Notes: a model not told the origin generated them from the sequence alone. A DNA stretch of 64,000 bases from Paenibacillus thalictri (GCF_004307995.1 NZ_SIRE01000026.1:62001-126000), one strand, 5' to 3'. Counted from the first letter of the stretch, positions 51,050-60,683 are shown. A program made the numbers and translations.

Positions 51050-51967
51050 ATGGGGAAAATTGCAGTTGTAGGCAGCATTAATATGGATGTCGTCAACCGG
51101 GTGGTCAAACACCCGTTACCGGGAGAAACGATCAAGGGGTTAGGTACGGAGTATAATCCCGGCGGAAAAGGGGCTAATCAGGCTGTTGCGGCCGCGCAAG
51201 GCGGCGGTGATGTAACGATGATCGGCGCTGTCGGAACAGACGCGTTTGGCGGGGAACTGCTCGCCACATTGAAGGAAAGAGGCGTAGGCACAAGTGGTGT
51301 AGCGGCAAAGGAAGGCACCTCAGGCCTAGCTTTTATCACCGTAAGCGAAGAAGGGGAAAATAATATCATTTTGTCGGAAGGAGCCAACGGCCGCGTGCTG
51401 CCGGAAGATATCGACCTTTTTGCGGCTGAACTTGAAGGTGCCGATGTGGTGCTGCTGCAAAATGAAATTCCTTGGGAGACTACCCTGTATACCATGCAGC
51501 TTGCCAAAGAGAAAGGTGTACGTGTATTTTTTAATCCGGCTCCGGCGTTTAAACTTCCTGAGAGCGCTTTTTCGTACATCGATGTGTGCATCTTAAATGA
51601 AACCGAAGCCGGAGAGATCACCGGCCTTCCCGTAGAAAGCCAAGAAGAAGCAGAGACGGCGGCCAGCAAGCTGATTGAAGGAGGCATGAACTGCGTCATT
51701 CTGACGTTGGGCGTAAAAGGCTCGGTGCTCGTTAATCAAGCGGGCGAACGGATTGTGACCCCTTCCTTTAAAGTAACACCTGTGGATACTACGGCTGCGG
51801 GGGATACGTTTATCGGGGCATTTGCCGTGGCCAGTGCGGAAGGTAAATCTTTGGCGGAAGGACTGCGGTTTGCTTCCGCAGCGGCGGCCATAACGGTTAC
51901 GCGCAGCGGGGCGCAGATGAGCATTCCCGGCCGGCAGGAGATTGAACGGTTTCTCGCCGGGCAATAA
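51050..51967 (+). CDS. rbsK: Ribokinase (PfkB family)
   Basis: 305 residues from ATG 51050, which follows GGAGAGG; an upstream in-frame start lacks a ribosome site. Both PfkB signatures are present: GSINMDVVNRVVKHPLPGETIKG and NPGGKGANQAVAAAQGGGDVTMIGAVGTDAFG at the N-terminus, and DTTAAGDTFIGAFAVA with the catalytic Asp near the C-terminus. It phosphorylates ribose (or a similar pentose) to the 5-phosphate. No rbs transport genes lie next to it in this window. Confidence 0.9.
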   Translation: MGKIAVVGSINMDVVNRVVKHPLPGETIKGLGTEYNPGGKGANQAVAAAQGGGDVTMIGAVGTDAFGGELLATLKERGVGTSGVAAKEGTSGLAFITVSEEGENNIILSEGANGRVLPEDIDLFAAELEGADVVLLQNEIPWETTLYTMQLAKEKGVRVFFNPAPAFKLPESAFSYIDVCILNETEAGEITGLPVESQEEAETAASKLIEGGMNCVILTLGVKGSVLVNQAGERIVTPSFKVTPVDTTAAGDTFIGAFAVASAEGKSLAEGLRFASAAAAITVTRSGAQMSIPGRQEIERFLAGQ

Positions 51968-52178
51968 TGGACGCAAGCCTCGTGATAGACGAAGAGACAG
52001 CACCCTTCATCGGCGTTATTGGCGTTCTCCGAAGCGCTTTCGCGGGGCTTGTATCCTATTCGTATAATAGCAAGGTGTCGTTATTTCTGATGTTCCATTG
52101 TCGTGAATTTATAATACTCTTCGGATTTCCATATGTGCTAATATTCAAGTAAGTCACATTTTTGGAGGAGAGCAAACA

Positions 52179-53201
52179 ATGATCAAAGTAGCGATGTTGA
52201 GCTTTTGGCATGTGCATGCCAAAGATTATGCCAAGCAGGTGGAGGCCCATCCGGATACGGAAATCGTCGCTGTATGGGACGAGATTCCGGAGCGCGGGCG
52301 GAAGGAAGCGGAAAACCGCGGCGTCCGTTTTTATGAGAGCTTGGAAGAATTGCTGCAGCAGCCGGATATTGACGGCGTTGTTGTCGACACTCCGACCAAT
52401 ATGCACCGCGATGTCATACTCGCTGCGGTCAAAGCGGGCAAGCACATTTTTACGGAAAAAGTAGTAGCCGCCACGACGGCGGAATGCAATGAAATTTTGG
52501 AAGCGGTGCAAGAGGCCGGCATTAAGCTGACGGTGTCGCTGCCGCGATTAAATGAGGGCTACACGCTTGCCGTACAGCAAATATTGAGGGACGGGCTGTT
52601 AGGGGACGTGACCTTGGTCAGAACGCGCTTATCGCACAATGGCGGTGTTCCTTCGGAACGCGGACCCGAGGGCTGGCTGCCGGCTCATTTCTTCAGCCTG
52701 GAGCAATGTCAAGGCGGCGCGATGATCGATCTTGGCTGCCATCCGATGTATTTGGCTCGTCTGTTCCTGGGCATGCCGGACAGTATAACCGCTACCTATG
52801 GACATGTAACGGGCCGCAATGTAGAGGATAACGCCGTATCCGTGCTGTCTTACGGGAACGGGGCGATAGCGGTTGTCGAAGCGGGTTTTGTGAACCGGTT
52901 TTCGCCGTTTGTCATTGAAGTGCATGGAACCGAAGGAAGCTTGCTGTACTCCACACATGACGATCAGATGTGGGTGCGCAGCTCCAAGCTGGGCGAAGCA
53001 TCGATGAAAGCGTGGCAGGTGGAAAAAGAATGGCCTGCGAACAAATCGTCGGCTTTTGACCAATGGGTATCGCATATCCAAAACGGCACAACCGCCGATG
53101 AAAATATCGGCTTGGCTTTGGATCTGACCCGTCTGATGGATGCATCCAACCGGTCGGCGAAGTCCGGAGCAAGCTTCCGGCTTGAAGATTTGCTGAAGTA
53201 G
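52179..53201 (+). CDS. Gfo/Idh/MocA family oxidoreductase
   Basis: 340 residues. N-terminal NAD(P)-binding half (IKVAMLSFWHVHAKDYAKQVEAHPDTEIVAVWDEIPERG, the G-rich loop is replaced by SFWHVHA as in several sugar oxidoreductases), the conserved TEKV (FTEKVVAATTAEC), and the C-terminal domain with HPMYLARLFLGMPDSI and the catalytic-type histidine in GAMIDLGCHPMYL. It would oxidise a sugar, inositol or sugar acid with NAD(P). GGAGGAG precedes the ATG. It is followed by an AraC regulator gene 42 bases downstream, so probably in one operon. Confidence 0.85.
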   Translation: MIKVAMLSFWHVHAKDYAKQVEAHPDTEIVAVWDEIPERGRKEAENRGVRFYESLEELLQQPDIDGVVVDTPTNMHRDVILAAVKAGKHIFTEKVVAATTAECNEILEAVQEAGIKLTVSLPRLNEGYTLAVQQILRDGLLGDVTLVRTRLSHNGGVPSERGPEGWLPAHFFSLEQCQGGAMIDLGCHPMYLARLFLGMPDSITATYGHVTGRNVEDNAVSVLSYGNGAIAVVEAGFVNRFSPFVIEVHGTEGSLLYSTHDDQMWVRSSKLGEASMKAWQVEKEWPANKSSAFDQWVSHIQNGTTADENIGLALDLTRLMDASNRSAKSGASFRLEDLLK

Positions 53202-53242
53202 CGGCTGCCGCTGGCAGCACTTGACGGAGGAGGAACATTCGC

Positions 53243-54214
53243 GTGGACATGTCGCGTTCGGCTGCCAAAACGTTTCCTTTTCAGATGATGATGGAGCAGC
53301 CCAAAGCACTGGATCGGCTTGATATTCAGTTTCGCTGGGGCGGATATGGGATCAGAGTGCACAAGCTGCATTTTGCCGCATTCGGTTCGGGAAAGGTTAT
53401 CGACTTTCATAAACACTCCGATTATGAGTTCCATTATATCCCCCGCGGGAGGGGCCGGGTTAATCTCGGCGATGACATGTTCGCGCTTCAGGAGGGCAAC
53501 CTGTATTTAACTGGACCCAACGTGCTGCATAGGCAAGAAGCCGATCAGCAGGAACCGATGGAGGAGTTATGTCTGCATATCGACATTACCAGACTGGACG
53601 AAACCTCGGTTGCGCCGCCGGAAGCCGGTCAGGTGTGGGGAGAGCAGTGGGAGTACGCCGAAGCGGAGGCTTGTATCAGTTTACTGGATAAGCTGCCGTT
53701 GCAGCCGGTTGAAGACAACTACCATGCGATGGAGTGCTTTTTAACCGCTTACAAGGCCTGGAAGGAAAACCAGCTGGGTCTATATACGGTGATCAAGCAG
53801 TCGGTCATTCAAATTTTGCTGAGGACCATCAGCGCTTATGCGCATGTGCCGCGCCTTCATCCGCCGTCGCGCGATATGAAGCATTACCGTTATCAATTGG
53901 CCGTGCAGTTCATTCAAGATAATTTCATGGCCCAGCTGACGATCGAGAAGGTCGCCGAACGGGTGCAGATCAGTCCGCGGCAGTTGCAGCGGGTGTTCAG
54001 AGAGATGACCGGAGCAACGTTCAGCGACTATGTGGAAAAAGTGCGGCTGGCCAACATCTGCGGGGAATTAAAGTCGAGCTTGCGAACGATCGAGCAGATT
54101 GCTTTCGATAACGGATTTTCCAGCTCCAATTATTTGCATTACGTATTTAAAAAGAAATTAGGCACTACGCCGACTCAATACCGGGATCAATACGGCGGAA
54201 AAGAACTGCTCTGA
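53243..54214 (+). CDS. AraC family transcriptional regulator with cupin N-terminus
   Basis: 323 residues from GTG 53243 (GGAGGAGG upstream; ATG 53249 possible). The N-terminal half is a sugar-binding cupin (IDFHKHSDYEFHYIPRGRGRVNLGDDMFALQEGNLYLTGPNVLHR). The C-terminal 100 residues hold two helix-turn-helix units (LTIEKVAERVQISPRQLQRVFREMTGATFSDYV; RTIEQIAFDNGFSSSNYLHYVFKKKLGTTPTQYRDQYG). It likely controls the oxidoreductase gene upstream or the sugar locus downstream in response to a carbohydrate. Confidence 0.9.
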   Translation: MDMSRSAAKTFPFQMMMEQPKALDRLDIQFRWGGYGIRVHKLHFAAFGSGKVIDFHKHSDYEFHYIPRGRGRVNLGDDMFALQEGNLYLTGPNVLHRQEADQQEPMEELCLHIDITRLDETSVAPPEAGQVWGEQWEYAEAEACISLLDKLPLQPVEDNYHAMECFLTAYKAWKENQLGLYTVIKQSVIQILLRTISAYAHVPRLHPPSRDMKHYRYQLAVQFIQDNFMAQLTIEKVAERVQISPRQLQRVFREMTGATFSDYVEKVRLANICGELKSSLRTIEQIAFDNGFSSSNYLHYVFKKKLGTTPTQYRDQYGGKELL

Positions 54215-54439
54215 TCCGCCCTACGGGCCGGACGGCTCCCAAGGCACTTTCCTTAAGCGCATGAAACAATGCAGGCGCTTCAATGGGAGGTGTCTTTGTT
54301 GTTTCCGAGGTCTGCTCATAAGGAGGTAAAGCGCTATATTAAAAAAATGTAAATATGATGAAATGTAAACGCGTTAACATGTATTTTACGAATGATTAAG
54401 CGCTTTACTTAACATGCTCAAAAATTTTACACAAAACGG
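54215..54439. other. Regulatory gap upstream of the LacI gene
   Basis: This stretch holds further LacI-family-like palindromes: GTAAACGCGTTAAC (54365-54378) and TTAAGCGCTTTA (54396-54407), plus a related TAAAGCGCTATA near 54327. Their spacing suggests regulation by another LacI/GalR-type protein such as CcpA, but none fits the cre consensus perfectly. Confidence 0.35.
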
Positions 54440-54468
54440 TTGTATCGGTCTGAAATGTTATGTATAAT
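54440..54468 (+). promoter_or_regulatory. Promoter of the LacI regulator gene
   Basis: TTGTAT (54440-54445), 17-base spacer, TATAAT (54463-54468). The three CCGG operators lie immediately downstream, so a bound repressor would block early elongation. Confidence 0.7.
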
Positions 54469-54485
54469 AAATCTCGTAAGCGTTA

Positions 54486-54540
54486 TTAAACCGGTTTAAT
54501 TAAACCGGTTTACATTAGGCCCATCGTTAAACCGGTTTAA
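54486..54540. promoter_or_regulatory. Three identical LacI-type operators (TTAAACCGGTTTAA)
   Basis: Perfect or near-perfect 14-bp palindromes at 54486-54499, 54500-54513 and 54527-54540, with centre spacings of 14 and 27 bases. A central CG with AT-rich flanks is the LacI/GalR operator form. They sit between the promoter and the lacI start, pointing to autoregulation. A right-half match (TTTGCCGGTTTATT, 55658-55671) precedes the binding-protein gene downstream. Confidence 0.85.
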
Positions 54541-54572
54541 TTGTGTTAGGACATGAGATAAGGGGGGAACAT

Positions 54573-55586
54573 GTGGCTACCATTGACGATGTTGCCAAAC
54601 ATGCAGGTGTCTCCAAAGGGACGGTTTCCAGCGTGTTCAGCAAAAAAAGACCGATCAGCCAAGCCGTTACCGAACGTGTACTGTCGGTAGCCAGAGAGCT
54701 CGGGTATTATCCTAATCACGTAGCGAGAAGTCTGGCTATCAAGAAAACAATGATCGCCGGTTTGAAAATGCCGATCTCCAAAGACGGCGTGATGTCGCAA
54801 TTTGAAATACAGATGATCAACGGGGTAATTAGGGAATGCTCCCGGCACGGATATCGCGTGCTGCTGGATACATTGCCTGAACATGACGATCCGCGGCAAT
54901 TTTCAAGCGATCCGGTGGATGGGGTTATTATGCTGAACCCGCGCAAAAACGATGCCCGCATCGAAAGATACAGCCAAATGGGAATTCCCCTTGTGCTGGT
55001 AGGCAGACCCGACCCGATGGATCCGACGATCAGCTACGTGGACAACGACAATAAGTTAATGGCCTATCAAGTCGGCAATTATTTGCTGCAGCTGGGCCAC
55101 CGTTCCGTATTGTTCCTGAACGCGTCGGCCGATATGACCGTTTCGGCAGATCGCCAAAGCGGCTTAACCGAAGCGTTTAACGAACAAGGGCTATCCATTC
55201 CTCCGGAAAATCTAGTCAACTTTTTGCGCAAGCTGCATGTAAGTGTTTCCGATTACGGCTATCATTCGTTAATGAACACTTACGGCAAATTGAACTATAC
55301 GGCGGTTATCACCGACACGGACCGGGTTGCGCTTGGCGTGCTTCGTGCAGCACGGGAATTGGGGATCGACGTTCCTGGCGATTTATCGGTCATCGCATTA
55401 AGCAACGATGCGACGCTGGCGCAGGAGATGAGCCCCAAGCTGACTTCGGTGGAGCTTTCTGCGGAAGTCCTGGGCACGCAAGCGGCCAGTATACTGATTC
55501 AGAAAATGAACGATGCCTCCATTGTAAAACAACATGTAGTGGACGCAAAGCTGGTTTACCGCGAAACATGCAGATCGTTGCCGTAA
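54573..55586 (+). CDS. LacI family transcriptional repressor
   Basis: 337 residues from GTG 54573, with AGGGGGG upstream; the GTG at 54543 lies inside the operator zone and is less likely. The N-terminal helix-turn-helix and hinge are typical (ATIDDVAKHAGVSKGTVSSVFSKKRPISQAVTERVLSVARELGYYPNHVARSLA), followed by a periplasmic-binding-protein-like effector domain (GVIMLNPRKND, YVDNDNKLMAYQVGNYLLQLGH, AVITDTDRVALGVLRAARELGIDVPGDLSVI). It stands directly before the binding-protein/permease/hydrolase operon and should repress that operon and itself until a sugar binds. Confidence 0.93.
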   Translation: MATIDDVAKHAGVSKGTVSSVFSKKRPISQAVTERVLSVARELGYYPNHVARSLAIKKTMIAGLKMPISKDGVMSQFEIQMINGVIRECSRHGYRVLLDTLPEHDDPRQFSSDPVDGVIMLNPRKNDARIERYSQMGIPLVLVGRPDPMDPTISYVDNDNKLMAYQVGNYLLQLGHRSVLFLNASADMTVSADRQSGLTEAFNEQGLSIPPENLVNFLRKLHVSVSDYGYHSLMNTYGKLNYTAVITDTDRVALGVLRAARELGIDVPGDLSVIALSNDATLAQEMSPKLTSVELSAEVLGTQAASILIQKMNDASIVKQHVVDAKLVYRETCRSLP

Positions 55587-55639
55587 CTCCAGGTAATGCG
55601 CAAAACGGAATACTGCTAAACAGCAGTATAAAGGATATT

Positions 55640-55654
55640 TTGAAAACGCTTCAT
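55640..55654. promoter_or_regulatory. Possible cre (CcpA) site upstream of the binding-protein gene
   Basis: TTGAAAACGCTTCAT fits the relaxed cre pattern with one mismatch. A short hairpin (ATACTGCT-AAAC-AGCAGTAT) lies just before it at about 55609. Confidence 0.3.
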
Positions 55655-55777
55655 ACATTTGCCGGTTTATTATCCCCATTCATTTCCGGCGATACGGCAA
55701 TCGAACTTGCCCTTATTTAAAGCGGTTACAATACGTTGTGTAAATAAAAATTAAAAATAACTTAGGAGGGTATTTTG

Positions 55778-57217
55778 ATGAGAATGAACAACACGAAACT
55801 TGTCGGTTCGGCGATGGCGTTGGCGCTGCTCGGCGGTACGTTGGCCGGCTGTTCCGGCGGTGGAGAAGCACCAAAAGCCGGGGAAGCTCCGAAAGCGGGC
55901 GAAGCCCCCAAAACCACGGAGAAAAAAGAAGACCGCGCTCTTCATATTATGGCGGGCGTAATCGGCGGTAAAACGCCGGAGGAAAATACGCTGTTCGAGA
56001 AGGAAATCGAACGTCTGACCGGCATTAAAACCAAACTCGACAAACCTGCTTCCGACTATGATCAGAAGCTGCTGGCAGCTATCGCTTCCGGTGAGAAATT
56101 CGACCTGCTGCAAGTCAGCAAGGAAAAAATGAACCTGTTTATCGAGCAGGGCATCTTAACCGATCTTTCCGCACAAGTGAAGGGCTCCAAGACACTTCAG
56201 GACCCTGACGTATTGCCCACGGACGAGTGGAATCAAGTAAAAACAAAAGACGGCAAAATTTACGGCGTATTCACCAAATATCAAGGCGGAACGATGCCGA
56301 TCGTGCGCAACGACTGGTTAAAGAAGCTCAACCTGCAGGAGCCGAAAACGCTGGACGACTACTACAAGGTGTTGAAAGCTTTTACGGAACAAGATCCCGA
56401 CGGCAACGGCAAAAAAGATACTTACGGTCTGAGCATCGCCGGTTCTTACGAGCTGCAAGGTTTCTTCAGCGCTGCGGGACTTAAGCAGCGGTACGTGGAG
56501 AAAGACGGCAAACTCGACGTGCCGTATTCGACGGATGCGGCGATTCCGGTGTACGAATGGCTGAACAAGTTGTACAAGGAAGGCATTCTTGATCCGAACT
56601 TCGCGACCAACGATACCGGCAAAATGCGCAATCTGTTCCTCGCCGATCGTGTCGGTATGATTACGTATTGGGATGCTTGGGTTGGGATGCTGAACAACAC
56701 AAGAAAACAGCAAGATGCGAAAACGACTTTTGAAGCCAAAGGTTTGCCGGGCGCGGTTGGCCCTAACGGAAACTATATGCTGCGCCGGGGCGATCCGGAC
56801 GTATGGGTAGTGCCTGTTAATGCGGAACATCCGAAAACCGCTTTTGAGTTTATCGAATGGTGGCACTCCAAAGACGGCATCGTGCTTGGCAGCATGGGCA
56901 TTAAAGACAACGACTATACGGAAAAAGACGGCAAATATGAGCTGACCAAAGCCGGTCAAGAACACGCGATGGACCATGGCGTACCGTTCTGGTACAACAA
57001 AAAGTTCCCGAATCCGTTCGGACTTCTGCCGGGTGTAAAAGATGCCCAGGATCTGCTTGCCAAATACTCCTCCTTGGAGCTGACGCCTCCGAAATGGGCC
57101 GATGCCGAAAAAATCATCAACGAATATATGTTTAAAGCGATTCTTGGAGAAATGCCGGCAGCCGATGCCGTTCACAAAATGCGCGATCAACTGAAAGCTC
57201 AGAAGCTGATCGACTAA
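55778..57217 (+). CDS. Lpl/YtcQ-type sugar-binding lipoprotein
   Basis: 479 residues from ATG 55778 (GGAGGG upstream). The lipobox is TLAGC, followed by three copies of an APKAGE-like linker repeat. The body matches the LplA family (ASGEKFDLLQVSKEKMN, IVRNDWLKKLNLQEPKTLDDYYKVL, DPDGNGKKDTYGL, NGNYMLRRGDPDVW, and the C-terminal AIIN-type LELTPPKWADAEKIINEYMFKAILGEMP). It serves the two permeases that follow. Confidence 0.92.
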   Translation: MRMNNTKLVGSAMALALLGGTLAGCSGGGEAPKAGEAPKAGEAPKTTEKKEDRALHIMAGVIGGKTPEENTLFEKEIERLTGIKTKLDKPASDYDQKLLAAIASGEKFDLLQVSKEKMNLFIEQGILTDLSAQVKGSKTLQDPDVLPTDEWNQVKTKDGKIYGVFTKYQGGTMPIVRNDWLKKLNLQEPKTLDDYYKVLKAFTEQDPDGNGKKDTYGLSIAGSYELQGFFSAAGLKQRYVEKDGKLDVPYSTDAAIPVYEWLNKLYKEGILDPNFATNDTGKMRNLFLADRVGMITYWDAWVGMLNNTRKQQDAKTTFEAKGLPGAVGPNGNYMLRRGDPDVWVVPVNAEHPKTAFEFIEWWHSKDGIVLGSMGIKDNDYTEKDGKYELTKAGQEHAMDHGVPFWYNKKFPNPFGLLPGVKDAQDLLAKYSSLELTPPKWADAEKIINEYMFKAILGEMPAADAVHKMRDQLKAQKLID

Positions 57218-57349
57218 GCGGCCAATTGATGAACGAGGGAGTATGCGATTTTGATCCATACTCCCTCCTTCCTTCAATTTCGGGAAACGCGTACGTAGGT
57301 CACCTAAGCACATTTCGCGGGCTATTTAACACAAGGGTGGTGCAATGAC

Positions 57350-58225
57350 TTGAAAGCCGTATGGAAATTTAGATCGCTTTATTTATTAATGCTGCCAATA
57401 TTGGCATGGTTCTGCTTATTTTCGTATTATCCGATGGCTCGGGGCATCATCATCAGCTTTCAGGAGTACCGGCTGATCGGCAACAGGCCTTTTATCGGCT
57501 TTAAGAATTATATGACCGTGCTGAACGACAGCTCTTTTTGGGACGCCTTCACCAATACGTTTGTTATCGGCAGCGGCATTTTGGTTCTTGGTTTTGTCAT
57601 GCCGATTGTGCTGGCGTTATCTTTAAACGAAGTGTTTCAGACCTGGTTCAAAAAGCTGGCGCAAACGATTGTATACATCCCGCACTTATTTTCCTGGATC
57701 GTCGTTGGCGGCATGTGGATCATGATGTTATCGCCCGATACCGGGATCGTCAATCAACTGCTGCATCTATTCGGCACGTCGAAACCAATTAATTTTATGA
57801 CCGATTCCACATCGGCCCGATGGGTAATGATTTTATCATATGTGTGGAAAGACATGGGTTACTTCTGCATCCTTTATTTGGCTACCATTGTCTCAATCAA
57901 CCCGGCTTTGTATGAGGCCGCGCGTATTGACGGGGCCAACCGCTGGGATATGGTCCGGTTTGTAACCGTGCCCCAATTGTTTAACACGATGAAAGTGGTC
58001 GTTATGCTGAACGTGCTGAATGTGCTGAAAATATTCGAGCAGGTCGTGGCGATGAGAAACGGCGCGGTCGCCAAAAAAGTGGACGTCCTGATGATGTACA
58101 CGTACCAAAAAGGGATTCTCGAGTTCAAAATCGGCGTGGCCACGGCCGGCGGTTTTATACTGATTATTACTACGTTAATTATCGTTTTTGCGGTCCGATT
58201 AATTATTCGTTATGACGAGGGGTGA
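57350..58225 (+). CDS. Lpl/YteP-type sugar ABC permease (first subunit)
   Basis: 291 residues from TTG 57350, about ten bases after GGGTGG; an ATG nearby (57345) is out of frame. Six helices; EAA loop ALYEAARIDGANRWDMVRFVTVP. Follows the binding-protein gene after 130 bases and overlaps the coding region of the next permease closely. Confidence 0.9.
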   Translation: MKAVWKFRSLYLLMLPILAWFCLFSYYPMARGIIISFQEYRLIGNRPFIGFKNYMTVLNDSSFWDAFTNTFVIGSGILVLGFVMPIVLALSLNEVFQTWFKKLAQTIVYIPHLFSWIVVGGMWIMMLSPDTGIVNQLLHLFGTSKPINFMTDSTSARWVMILSYVWKDMGYFCILYLATIVSINPALYEAARIDGANRWDMVRFVTVPQLFNTMKVVVMLNVLNVLKIFEQVVAMRNGAVAKKVDVLMMYTYQKGILEFKIGVATAGGFILIITTLIIVFAVRLIIRYDEG

Positions 58226-58232
58226 GCCGGTA

Positions 58233-59102
58233 ATGGCGACTAAAAATCCGTATACCAGTTTAACGAGCCGGCTGTTTAATATCGTAAATATTGCTTTTCT
58301 GCTGCTGCTTGTAGCAACGATGCTGATTCCGCTTTTGAACACTTTTGCGCTTGCTTTCTCCACAAATTTCGATTCGATGCAGCCGGGTATCGTGCTATGG
58401 CCGAAAACGTTCAGCATCGAAGGATTCTCAACGGTATGGAACCGCATGCAGTTGTATTTGCCTTTTCAAAACAATGTATTTGTGACGCTGGTAGGCACGT
58501 TTACCCACGTATTATTCAGCTCGATCGCCGGTTATGTTCTGGTACAGCAGGGACTTCCGGGTAAAAAAATAATGATTTCGTTAATATTGCTAACGATGAC
58601 TATTCCCCAAGAATCGATCATGATTCCTTTATATGTGGTTAATAAAGATTTGGGATTAATTAATAGTTTATGGGCCTTGGTCAATTATTCGCTTGTATCG
58701 GGATTTTCCGTACTGCTTATGCGCAACTTTTTTATGACGGTGCCGACTGAAATGGCCGAATCGGCGCGGATCGACGGAGCCGGCGATTTGCGGATCTTTT
58801 TTACGATGTATTTGCCGCTCGCCAAATCGGGTCTGGCTACCGTAGCGCTGTTCGAATTTGTAGGCCGCTGGAATCAGTTCACGCCTGCGTTGCTGTATAT
58901 TAACGATCATGCGAAATATACGCTGCAGATTGCGCTTAAATCGCTCATTATCGATACGGACACCACCTCAAGCAATTTTCTGATTACGACCAATGTCAGG
59001 ATGGCGGGCATCACGATCGCCCTGCTGCCGCTCATTATTATTTATCCGTACGTGCAAAAATATTTTGTTCAAGGCATCATGGTTGGTGCCAATAAGGAGT
59101 AG
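58233..59102 (+). CDS. Lpl/YtcP-type sugar ABC permease (second subunit)
   Basis: 289 residues from ATG 58233 (GAGGGGTGAG upstream, seven bases after the previous stop). Six helices; EAA loop EMAESARIDGAGDLRIFFTMYLP; typical end YPYVQKYFVQGIMVGANKE. Forms the channel with the preceding permease. No ATPase gene is nearby. Confidence 0.92.
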   Translation: MATKNPYTSLTSRLFNIVNIAFLLLLVATMLIPLLNTFALAFSTNFDSMQPGIVLWPKTFSIEGFSTVWNRMQLYLPFQNNVFVTLVGTFTHVLFSSIAGYVLVQQGLPGKKIMISLILLTMTIPQESIMIPLYVVNKDLGLINSLWALVNYSLVSGFSVLLMRNFFMTVPTEMAESARIDGAGDLRIFFTMYLPLAKSGLATVALFEFVGRWNQFTPALLYINDHAKYTLQIALKSLIIDTDTTSSNFLITTNVRMAGITIALLPLIIIYPYVQKYFVQGIMVGANKE

Positions 59103-59108
59103 ATTGCA

Positions 59109-59336
59109 TGGAGCTCTGCATGGCGGATTGATCTTCGTGAATATTTATTCATGCTGGTGTATGGAGGGCAAGGGAATGGTATGGAAAGTTTACGTCCGCC
59201 TTGAAAACCGTGTTTTTACCGCAAGGTAAATTTAAGAAAAACACGGTTTTCACGAGCGGTGGAATGCCATCCCTTTCCCGCAATAACCGCACCATGAATA
59301 ACTATTCACAGACTTGCTTCCGTCCAGCAGACTCCA
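59109..59336. repeat. 228-bp compound palindrome: P1 arms enclosing an inverted P2 module
   Basis: The outer arms (59109-59154 and 59292-59336) pair as TGGAG-TCTGC..GACGGA..TGAATA-TTATTCATG with its complement. The inside (about 59165-59280) is the reverse complement of the module at 46388-46500 with high identity. Its core reads TTTTTACCGCAAGGTAA. The element lies between the permease gene and the PHP hydrolase gene. Confidence 0.85.
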
Positions 59337-59366
59337 AGACCCAGAAAAAAAAGGAGCTGGATTGCC

Positions 59367-60656
59367 ATGAAGCAAACGGAAAGACGGAAGTCCGTTTCGG
59401 TTTATACACGCCGCATCGAAGCGGCCGAGCAAAGCGCTTATTTGGAAGTGCCTTTTGACATGCCCGAAGGCGTGGAAGAAATTCATGTTTCCTATGCGGT
59501 CGAATCGCACGGGGAACCGCGGGCGGTCATCGATCTGGGCGTTCGCGACGGAAAACGTCTGCGCGGTTGGAGCGGCGGCGCGCGCAGCGAATTTCGCATC
59601 GGCGAAGAGAAGGCTACACCGGGTTATCTCGCGGGAGAACTGGCTCCGGGCGGCTGGGCCGTCGTGCACAATGCGTACAAAGTGCCTCAAGAGGGATGCA
59701 CCGTTACCGTTACAGTGGAGTTCGCATACAAGACGCCGCGCTGGCTGAAAGGCGATCTTCATACGCACACCGTAAACAGCGACGGTTCCTTTACGTTGGA
59801 GGAGAACGCCGCAATCATGGAGCAGCTCGGCTGCGATTTTATCGCGATGACCGATCACAATACGATTAGCCAAAACTATACGTACCCGCGCGGCACCAGT
59901 GTGGTGATGATCCCGGGTATGGAGTTTACGACGAATTTCGGGCACAGCAATTTTCTTGGCGTTGCCGATCCTTGCGACGATTTCCGGGTCAAGGACCGGG
60001 AAGACGTAAACGAGCGTATTCGTGTTGCCCGGGAACGCGGCGCGAAAATTGTGCTGAACCATCCGCACTGCGACTATTGCCCGTGGGAATGGGGATTTAA
60101 CGTCGATCACGATTGGGTGGAAGTTTGGAACGGGCCCTTCAGTGAACGCAACCAGAGGACCTTGGACTGGTGGCAAGATCAGCTTGCCGCTGGACGCAGG
60201 CTTGTAGCTATCGGCGGCAGCGATACGCACCGCCCTGATCCTTATGTCAAACATGCGATGCCGTGTACGTGGGTGTACGCCGACGCCAAGACGGCGGATG
60301 GGATTTTGCAAGGCATCGGCAAAGGGCATGTGCATATTTCTTACGGCCCGGAGGGCCCGTTTGCCGAGTTAACCTGCGGCTCCTACATGACCGGCGATGC
60401 CGTTCCTTCCGAGGCCTCCGAAGGAGCCGAACTTCAAGCGTATATCGAGCAGCTGATTGAAGGGGATGAAATCCGGCTGATTAGCGAGCGTGGCGTCGAG
60501 CAGGAGATAACGGCCAGGACCGGCGGCTCTTACGCGTTTTCGGCGGATACGGCCGGACGTACATTCTACAGGGTGGAAATATGGCGTCATTTCGCCGAAT
60601 ACGGCGGGCAAAAGCTGTTAGCCGCGCTGACAAATCCGATTTATTTTGCACGATAA
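59367..60656 (+). CDS. CehA/McbA-type PHP-domain metallohydrolase
   Basis: 429 residues. An N-terminal beta-rich domain (residues about 1-125) precedes a PHP metal-binding domain with all motifs: LKGDLHTHTVNSDGSF, FIAMTDHNTIS, GMEFTTNFGHSNFLG, KIVLNHPHCD, GGSDTHRPDP. The C-terminal part is another beta domain. AAAGGAG precedes the ATG (GGAGCTGG). PHP enzymes of this type hydrolyse phosphodiesters or phosphomonoesters or act on carbohydrates; the protein lacks a signal peptide, so it acts in the cytoplasm on the imported compound. Confidence 0.86.
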   Translation: MKQTERRKSVSVYTRRIEAAEQSAYLEVPFDMPEGVEEIHVSYAVESHGEPRAVIDLGVRDGKRLRGWSGGARSEFRIGEEKATPGYLAGELAPGGWAVVHNAYKVPQEGCTVTVTVEFAYKTPRWLKGDLHTHTVNSDGSFTLEENAAIMEQLGCDFIAMTDHNTISQNYTYPRGTSVVMIPGMEFTTNFGHSNFLGVADPCDDFRVKDREDVNERIRVARERGAKIVLNHPHCDYCPWEWGFNVDHDWVEVWNGPFSERNQRTLDWWQDQLAAGRRLVAIGGSDTHRPDPYVKHAMPCTWVYADAKTADGILQGIGKGHVHISYGPEGPFAELTCGSYMTGDAVPSEASEGAELQAYIEQLIEGDEIRLISERGVEQEITARTGGSYAFSADTAGRTFYRVEIWRHFAEYGGQKLLAALTNPIYFAR

Positions 60657-60683
60657 GGAAAGCAACTGTTCGGGCGAGCGCTA

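Noticed and set aside
59250-60335. 361-codon minus-strand frame opposite the PHP hydrolase
   Set aside because: The sense strand has intact PHP motifs; the antisense product has shadow composition.
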